Below, piece by piece: positions 42,500-46,909 of a stretch of DNA of 46,909 nucleotides; position 1 is the first letter of the stretch; every line of letters begins with the position of its first letter. The position numbers and the translations under genes are program-made. Where the stretch lies: positions 1-46,909 of the forward strand of contig CAIKCI010000026.1 of NCBI GenBank assembly GCA_903825895.1, in the 5' to 3' direction. The stretch comes from an uncultured Actinomycetes bacterium. Lineage in GTDB: Bacteria > Actinomycetota > Acidimicrobiia > Acidimicrobiales > RAAP-2. The notes beneath the pieces are model-generated. The model did no database searches. It was given only the letters and a program-made list of their open reading frames with translations, and was not told the DNA's origin.

Positions 42500-43954
42500 T
42501 TAGTTGCTCAACCGTTCGACCAGGAGCCGTCGTTGAATCTGGCCAGTCGAGGCCGTCCGGGGCAGGGCATCGAGAATCCGAAGGGCTCGGGGGTGTTTAA
42601 ACGGGGCCAATCGCTCTTCGCAAAATGCTCGAAGCTCCTCCAGGGTCGGTGGCTCCTCACCGGACTTGCAGACCACCACCGCGCAGATCACTTCACCCCA
42701 GGTTGGATCAGGCAACCCCACGACGGCGATCTCGGCAACTGCGGGCAGCGCGCTGAGCACTTCTTCAACTTCACCGGGGATCACCGACTCGCCACCGGTG
42801 CGGATCAGATCTCCGGCTCGACCGACGATCGAGAGATACCCATCGCTATCGAGTTCGGCAAGGTCTCCCGTTCGATACCAACCGTCGACCAACGCAGTCT
42901 TGGTTGCTTCTTCGTTATTGAGGTATTCATCAAAGAGCGTCGGACTCTTCGTCCAGAGTTCTCCATCGACGAGACGGAACGAGATCGTCGGCGCAGGGGG
43001 TCCACAACTTCCTGGTTTTGAGCGCATGGCGTCGTGATCAAGAAATGCCACACTGCCTGCTTCCGTTGATCCGTAGAACACCCGCAAGTGTGCGTTGGGT
43101 ACCGTCCGTTCGATTGCTTCGAGAAGTTCCAATGGCGTCGCCGATGTACCGGTGTCAGCCAAACGGATTGAACTCAGCGGATCGAGATCATTGTTGGCAA
43201 TGTGCTCAATGAGCCGGCGCCAAATTGCAGGGATGCAGTTAATCCGTGTGGCTTGCGTCCGAGTCACCGCGTCATAGATGTCTTCGGCAGATGATGAGGC
43301 CGGGAAGATAACGGCGTCTCGCCCTTGCCATTGTTGAAGGCTGATGGTCCAGGCCGCCATATGAAAAAGCGGGAAGGGACACACCATCGGTCCGCGTGGC
43401 TCCAACAGCGCACCGGCGCTGGTGCGCAGAAAATTTGTCCCGTGAGAGAGCACCGCTCCTTTTGGTCGACCCGTGCTTCCACTCGTGAAAAAGGCAACAT
43501 GGGGATCACTGCTGACGACGTCAGGGTTGACAAATACATCGGTGCTTTCACTGGCGCAGGATTCGTTGAGTGCGCTGAGGGTCGTGTGGGCCGGCGCAGC
43601 ATCGGGGAAGGCACGCTCCACATCGGTGACAATCAGGGTGGCCTTGGTGTCATCAATGATTGGCAGTGCTTCTTCTGGACTGAGGAGGCCATTCACCGGG
43701 ATAAACAATGCACCAATCTTGCTGGTCGCAGCGAAGAGTGGCACCGCATCAAGATTGGTGGCTGACCACAAAACGACGCGCGTACCACGGGTGATTCCCT
43801 GTGCGCTCAGCGCTCGAGCATATTGATTTGCCTTGGCATCGAGTTGGCCGAAGGTGAGTGACGCTGACGCCACGGCTACGGCCATGCGATGCGGAACGGC
43901 TTGGGCGGCATTGGAGAAGATCTGTCCAATACTTAGATCATCAAGTCCCGCCAT
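42500..43954 (-). CDS. AMP-dependent acyl-CoA synthetase/ligase
   Basis: A 484-aa adenylating ligase. ATG 43954 is chosen because CTGGGGGG precedes it; the frame upstream to 44056 overlaps the TetR start and the promoter. Motifs: FFTSGSTGRPKGAV (A3), FYGSTEAGS (A5), WYRTGDLAELDSDG (A7), GRAGDLIRTGGE (A8) and PRTASTGQIQRR at the C-terminus, where Gln-Ile replaces the more usual Lys-Ile after Gly. The invariant C-terminal Lys of most family members therefore appears to be missing, which could affect the adenylation half-reaction. It is transcribed toward the 2-oxoacid oxidoreductase operon and shares its promoter type. Confidence 0.83.
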   Translation of the reverse strand: MAGLDDLSIGQIFSNAAQAVPHRMAVAVASASLTFGQLDAKANQYARALSAQGITRGTRVVLWSATNLDAVPLFAATSKIGALFIPVNGLLSPEEALPIIDDTKATLIVTDVERAFPDAAPAHTTLSALNESCASESTDVFVNPDVVSSDPHVAFFTSGSTGRPKGAVLSHGTNFLRTSAGALLEPRGPMVCPFPLFHMAAWTISLQQWQGRDAVIFPASSSAEDIYDAVTRTQATRINCIPAIWRRLIEHIANNDLDPLSSIRLADTGTSATPLELLEAIERTVPNAHLRVFYGSTEAGSVAFLDHDAMRSKPGSCGPPAPTISFRLVDGELWTKSPTLFDEYLNNEEATKTALVDGWYRTGDLAELDSDGYLSIVGRAGDLIRTGGESVIPGEVEEVLSALPAVAEIAVVGLPDPTWGEVICAVVVCKSGEEPPTLEELRAFCEERLAPFKHPRALRILDALPRTASTGQIQRRLLVERLSN

Positions 43955-43969
43955 GATCCCCCCCAGGTG

Positions 43970-43998
43970 TTGCGTCTGCAGAACACTGATCTTATACT
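43970..43998 (+). promoter_or_regulatory. Promoter of the TetR gene at 44047
   Basis: TTGCGT (43970-43975), a 17-bp spacer and TATACT (43993-43998). It overlaps the opposing AMP-ligase promoter, so one bound repressor could block both. Confidence 0.45.
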
Positions 43999-44018
43999 GA
44001 GAGAACGGCGTATTGCAG
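43989..44018 (-). promoter_or_regulatory. Promoter/operator of the AMP-ligase gene
   Basis: On the minus strand CTGCAA (-35), an 18-bp spacer containing ACGCCGTTCT, and TAAGAT (-10). Sequence and geometry match the oxidoreductase promoter at 42462-42491. It lies between the AMP ligase and the divergent TetR gene. Confidence 0.6.
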
Positions 44019-44046
44019 GGTTGCGATGAGTCGAGTGAGGTGAGCA

Positions 44047-44682
44047 ATGACCACAATGTCAGAGAACTTGGCGAAGCGGGCAGTTGACCGTTCGGCCAAT
44101 GAACGGCAGCTGGAATATGAAGTGGAGATGCGGCGCATCGTCGAAGCGACCTACGACTACATCGAGCAGACGGACAACCTTGAGCCGAGCTTGCGAGACA
44201 TTCTGCGCAGCTGTGGCCTCTCGACCCAGGGCTTCTACCGCTTTTTCAATTCAAAAGATGAACTGATGTTGGTGCTCTTCGACGACGGCCGCCGCCGACT
44301 CGTTGACTACCTCGAACAACGAATGAATAAAGTCCAACCACCCGAGAAAAAGGTGCGGGCCTGGATCGAAGGGGTTTTGACGCAAGCATCCTCATCGAAA
44401 GCAGCGGCGCGAACCCGGCCGTTTGCTATTCATGAAGATCGTTTGGCAGAACTGTTTCCTGAAGAACAACGCCAATCTGTCGATTTGCTGATTTCGCTTC
44501 TGGTGGAACCGCTACAGCAAGGCTCACGAGCAAAGGCTGATGCACAGAAAAATGCGGAAGCCATCTACCGACTGACCTTCGCTGTGTTGCGGGGTCACCT
44601 TATTCAAAAGACCAAGCCCACGCCAAAAGACGTTGACCACGTCGTGACGTTTTGTCTCAATGGATCTGAATTAACAACATAA
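44047..44682 (+). CDS. TetR family transcriptional regulator
   Basis: A 211-aa regulator with a classical HTH at about residues 25-75: MRRIVEATYDYIEQ, LRDILRSCGLSTQGFYRFFNSKDELM. ATG 44047 follows GAGGTGAG; ATG at 44056 is possible. Divergent from the AMP-ligase gene, it is the obvious candidate to bind the ACRCCGTTCT element found in both nearby promoters, and so to control activation (ligase) and 2-oxoacid oxidation together. A cupin gene follows 9 bp after its stop. The ligand may be an acyl-CoA, by analogy with other TetR proteins beside acyl-CoA genes; this is inference. Confidence 0.85.
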   Translation: MTTMSENLAKRAVDRSANERQLEYEVEMRRIVEATYDYIEQTDNLEPSLRDILRSCGLSTQGFYRFFNSKDELMLVLFDDGRRRLVDYLEQRMNKVQPPEKKVRAWIEGVLTQASSSKAAARTRPFAIHEDRLAELFPEEQRQSVDLLISLLVEPLQQGSRAKADAQKNAEAIYRLTFAVLRGHLIQKTKPTPKDVDHVVTFCLNGSELTT

Positions 44683-44691
44683 GGGGGAAGA

Positions 44692-45009
44692 ATGGAAGAG
44701 AGAGAATTTATTGATATCGGGGACTCGATCCTTTTCGAAGATGATCGAGTTCGCATTTGGGATTATCGCTTGGCGCCGGGGGAAACCGGTGGGTATCACC
44801 GCCACGATCTTGACTATCTCTTGGTGCAGATCAGTGGAGACCGAGTCGCTGCGGTTCCTGAACCTGACAGCGAGGGGGAATACAATGAGTACGTCGAAGC
44901 AGATGTTATTCCCGGCCAGGTCTTTCCTATCAAACGAGGTGGCGTGGAGCGCGCTCGTAATATTGGTGAGAAGGAATACTTCGAAATCATTATTGAGCTC
45001 AAGTCCTAA
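44692..45009 (+). CDS. Small cupin-fold protein
   Basis: A 105-aa single-domain cupin. VRIWDYRLAPGETGGYHRHDLDYLLVQISGD (read in parts: LAPGETGGYHRHDLDYLL) gives the first cupin motif with His-x-His, and a later Glu-rich strand (EYFEIIIELKS) closes the barrel. The second His of motif 2 is not clear, so metal binding is uncertain. It lies 9 bp after the TetR stop in the same direction, with AAGGGGGAAG before ATG 44692. Such small cupins often act as isomerases or ligand-sensing proteins. Its stop overlaps the stop of the convergent OYE gene (CTAA). Confidence 0.78.
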   Translation: MEEREFIDIGDSILFEDDRVRIWDYRLAPGETGGYHRHDLDYLLVQISGDRVAAVPEPDSEGEYNEYVEADVIPGQVFPIKRGGVERARNIGEKEYFEIIIELKS

Positions 45010-46097
45010 GCGGACTCTTCCTCAGTCACGAACCCCTGCCAACCTGCCATGTAGTCAATGAAGGTTGGACTTAAGCCCTCGTCGGCAAGGACGGAGCGAG
45101 GAATCGGGATTTCACGCATGGCGACCCCTGGGTCATCACGCATCAGCTCGGGGAAGTTGTGATTGGCAATGGCTGCTTTTCCTAAGGCCACCACGTCCGC
45201 TCCAAGGTCGAGCGCGCGCTGCACGTCGGCACCGTTATAGAGGTGGCCAGCAACGATGAGGCGGGTGGCACCACGGTCGAGTCCGGTGAAGAGCGACAGA
45301 AGAGTCTGGCCGCTGAGTTCTTCTTCGGCGGCTTCTTTGAAGGTGTCCCACATCGACAGGTCGATAAAGTCAATGGTGTTGGTGGCGACCAGACGATTGA
45401 ACACATCGATGACATCAGCGGTGACGAGGCCAAAGTGTTCCGGGGAGAGCCGGACGCCAAGCATGAAGTTCTCGCTACAGCGCCCACGAACCCCTTCGAT
45501 GATTTCGGCGAAAATCCGGTAGCGGTTCTCTTGGTTTCCGCCGTATTCGTCAGTTCGATTATTCAGATCAGCATTGAGAAACTCACAGAGTAAGTAGTCA
45601 TGCGCCCCATGAAGCTCGACGCCGTCAAAGCCGGCCTGATCGCAGCGTTCGGCGGCTACAACAAAGTCCTCAATGACTTCCTTTACCTCTTCAGTTGTTA
45701 ACGCTCGAGCTTGGGTGTTGGGATCTGGCCCCGGGGCGACAGGAGACTGACCGGTGAGTTCCTCTGGAGCTCGGCGGCCGGCATGGTGAAGTTGAAGGAG
45801 TGCCACACTTCCTTGGGCTTTGATTGCCGAAGCAAGCCGGGTTAATCCAGGGAGGTGATCATCGCTCCAGCAACCCAACTGGCCCGGAAAACCCCGGCCG
45901 GTTCGCTGGACATGACTGGCACAGGTCATCACCATGCCAAAGTGCCCTTCGGCACGTTTGGTCAACCAGGTGAATTCTTCATCGGACAGCGAGCCATCAT
46001 CATGGCTTTGGCTATTCGTCAACGGCGCCAGCATGAAGCGGTTTGCCATGGCTGGGCCATGGGAAAAAGTAAGGCTATCGAACGGTGACGTCATCAT
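45006..46097 (-). CDS. NADH:flavin oxidoreductase (Old Yellow Enzyme family)
   Basis: A 363-aa FMN-dependent TIM-barrel enzyme. Landmarks: NRFMLAPLTNSQSHDDG, LLQLHHAGRRAP, VELHGAHDYLLCEFL, DLNNRTDEYGGNQENRYR and the phosphate-binding GADVVALGKAAIAN near the end. It reduces activated C=C bonds or related groups using NAD(P)H. It has no Fe-S/second-flavin extension, so it is the short OYE type rather than a 2,4-dienoyl-CoA reductase fusion. ATG 46097 follows GGAGAGGACTC, with TAAGAT about 30 bp upstream. It is convergent with the cupin gene. Confidence 0.87.
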   Translation of the reverse strand: MMTSPFDSLTFSHGPAMANRFMLAPLTNSQSHDDGSLSDEEFTWLTKRAEGHFGMVMTCASHVQRTGRGFPGQLGCWSDDHLPGLTRLASAIKAQGSVALLQLHHAGRRAPEELTGQSPVAPGPDPNTQARALTTEEVKEVIEDFVVAAERCDQAGFDGVELHGAHDYLLCEFLNADLNNRTDEYGGNQENRYRIFAEIIEGVRGRCSENFMLGVRLSPEHFGLVTADVIDVFNRLVATNTIDFIDLSMWDTFKEAAEEELSGQTLLSLFTGLDRGATRLIVAGHLYNGADVQRALDLGADVVALGKAAIANHNFPELMRDDPGVAMREIPIPRSVLADEGLSPTFIDYMAGWQGFVTEEESA

Positions 46098-46413
46098 GAG
46101 TCCTCTCCATTGGGGGTATAAAGATCTTAGGTGAGGGAATGATCAGAGAACTCGGCTCTTCGACAGATTTGAGTAACGCTCCGAACTGTTCCGTTGCCTG
46201 CGCTCTTGGTCACCCCGCATACCCGGATGAACTTCTTTCACGAAGCATCGTCGATGCTCAGTCAATAAGTACTCACTTCGAATGGCCTTCTGAACGAGAT
46301 CGGGTTTCCCTATGCCCTGGGTGAGATATTTTTCTCCTCACACAAAAAGCCCATCGTTCTCGGCTCTCTCTGGCTTCTGTCATAACTCACCACTAGTTCC
46401 GCAGAGTTTCCGC
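46098..46413. other. Gene-poor stretch upstream of the OYE gene
   Basis: I see no supportable gene here. The 61-codon plus-strand frame at 46139-46324 has no ribosome site and random composition. TAAGAT on the minus strand at about 46127-46132 is the likely OYE promoter -10. An 8-bp repeat arm TAACTCAC lies at 46383-46390 and pairs with GTGAGTTA at 46437-46444. Confidence 0.4.
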
Positions 46414-46449
46414 TTACAACACTTCAATCTTCACTCGTGAGTTAATCAT
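46414..46449 (-). CDS. Possible 11-codon micro-ORF with a strong ribosome site
   Basis: Directly after the stop at 46460 the minus strand reads GGAGG, 5 nt, then ATG (46449) and codes for MINSRVKIEVL before TAA at 46414. The near-perfect Shine-Dalgarno and spacing are unusual for chance, but 11 codons are too few to judge coding character. It could be a leader-like peptide or accidental. Confidence 0.2.
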   Translation of the reverse strand: MINSRVKIEVL

Positions 46450-46459
46450 TTCGTCCTCC

Positions 46460-46672
46460 TCATTGGGCGATGCCGTGGCAAACTTGACGATCGAAGAAGA
46501 GTGGTAATTGGCCTCCATAGAAGATGTCTAACTTAGTTCCAGCAGACACGTCAGTTCCTCTACTAAGAGTGGCGGTCTGGCTCCAGTTTCCACCCCCAGT
46601 CTTGAGGTCACCGAGAGAGACGGGACCTGAAAGATACGTCGTGTCCGTACCGCACCAAAAGAAGAGAGTTAA
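46460..46672 (-). pseudogene. Out-of-frame C-terminal domain of the repeat protein
   Basis: A 70-codon minus-strand frame reads like a folded secreted domain (LTLFFWCGTDTTYLSGPVSL at the start, then GGGNWSQTATL, KLDIFYGGQLPLFFDRQVCHG) and ends at TGA 46460. It has no ATG, GTG or TTG start and is offset one frame from the Gly-rich sequence that ends at 46669. The simplest reading is that it is the natural C-terminus of that protein, cut off by a single-base indel near 46672-46690, or a sequencing error there. Confidence 0.5.
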
Positions 46673-46909
46673 CGGAGCGGAGCCGCACCACCCACACCAC
46701 CGTTGCCACCGATACCACCCGCACCACCGTTGCCGCCCGCACCACCGATACCACCGTTGCCACCCACACCACCGTTGCCACCGTTGCCACCCAAAGCCGG
46801 TGCTGTCGTGGTTGTGGTGGACGTTGTTGACGTTGTTGACGTTGTTGACGTTGTTGACGTTGTTGACGTTGTTGACGTTGTTGACGTTGTTGACGTTGTT
46901 GAGGTTGTG
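46669..46909 (-). CDS. 3' part of a Thr/Ser-repeat and Gly-repeat secreted protein (5' end beyond window)
   Basis: Reading inward from the right edge, the minus strand encodes about 79 residues. First come roughly ten Thr-Thr-Ser triplets made by a 9-bp tandem repeat, then TTTTTAPAL, then a PGRS-like run of GGNGG, GGVGG, GGIGG and GGAGG units, ending AAPLR-stop at 46669. The Thr/Ser section is a typical wall-spanning linker. The stop probably results from a frameshift, because a convincing domain continues in another frame (46460-46672). The N-terminus and any signal peptide are outside the window. Confidence 0.55.
   Translation of the reverse strand, partial: TTSTTSTTSTTSTTSTTSTTSTTSTTSTTSTTTTTAPALGGNGGNGGVGGNGGIGGAGGNGGAGGIGGNGGVGGAAPLR
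46823..46903. repeat. 9-bp tandem repeat (gttgttgac), nine units
   Basis: Eight exact copies of GTTGTTGAC and a ninth ending in G lie head to tail up to the window edge, and the array may continue beyond it. On the minus strand each unit codes Ser-Thr-Thr. Unit length is a multiple of three, so copy-number change would lengthen or shorten the linker without shifting frame. Confidence 0.85.

Noticed and set aside
46139-46324. 61-codon plus-strand ORF
   Set aside because: No ribosome site, no similarity to any known pattern, and ordinary chance length.
46823-46909. CRISPR-like repeat array
   Set aside because: The units are 9 bp with no spacers and code for a Thr/Ser linker, so this is a minisatellite.

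Overview
The window is a dense stretch of an actinobacterial chromosome, most likely from a free-living Acidimicrobiia-type organism (inferred, moderate confidence). Supporting signs are moderately high GC, an F420-type (LLM) oxidoreductase, several COG2159 amidohydrolases beside D-aminoacylase-like enzymes, LAATG C-terminal sorting signals, and promoters whose TANNNT -10 box lies 6-9 nt before the start codon (leaderless style). I see no rRNA, tRNA, IS element, phage gene or CRISPR array.

Layout. (1) 1-9.8 kb: the start of a secreted DUF11-repeat protein running off the left edge, a RecB-like nuclease with an alpha/beta-hydrolase remnant behind it, two tandem TIGR03032 proteins, a large LAATG-anchored protein with an unusual cytoplasmic N-domain, an unknown 201-aa protein, a beta-lactamase-like serine hydrolase and a GNAT acetyltransferase. 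(2) 9.8-24.5 kb: a catabolic island with three COG2159 amidohydrolases, two D-aminoacylase-type amidohydrolases, an acetoacetate decarboxylase-like protein, three SDRs, a cyclase-family hydrolase, an NTF2-like protein, a TetR regulator, a class I glutamine amidotransferase and a DUF2855 protein. (3) 24.6-34.3 kb: an iron-ADH-like protein, a Gfo/Idh/MocA dehydrogenase, a second LAATG-anchored protein built from FGQ repeats, a class II aldolase, a fourth amidohydrolase, a lipoprotein coupled to an LLM oxidoreductase, and a CoA transferase divergent from a MarR regulator. (4) 34.3-38.8 kb: a NifU-like protein, a 358-aa conserved protein, a TIM-barrel isomerase, an AMP ligase and a CGSC (UGSC-family) protein. 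(5) 38.8-46.1 kb: a four-subunit 2-oxoacid:ferredoxin oxidoreductase operon ending in a 2-hydroxyacid dehydrogenase, an acyl-CoA synthetase with a similar promoter, a divergent TetR gene with a cupin, and an Old Yellow Enzyme. (6) 46.1-46.9 kb: the 3' end of a Thr/Ser- and Gly-repeat protein that appears frameshifted.

How it may work together (inference): regions 2-5 look like peripheral catabolism of small organic acids, amides or ring compounds. Amidohydrolases, cyclase and decarboxylase would open or trim the substrate, SDRs, LLM and OYE enzymes would handle redox steps, AMP ligases and the CoA transferase would activate acids, and the oxidoreductase would turn a 2-oxoacid into acyl-CoA. 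No substrate can be named from sequence alone.

The most notable structural signals are a nearly shared promoter/operator in front of the oxidoreductase and AMP-ligase operons beside a TetR gene, six of nine tail-to-tail gene pairs overlapping by exactly 4 bp at their stop codons, the CGSC-protein neighbourhood, and the broken repeat protein at the right edge.
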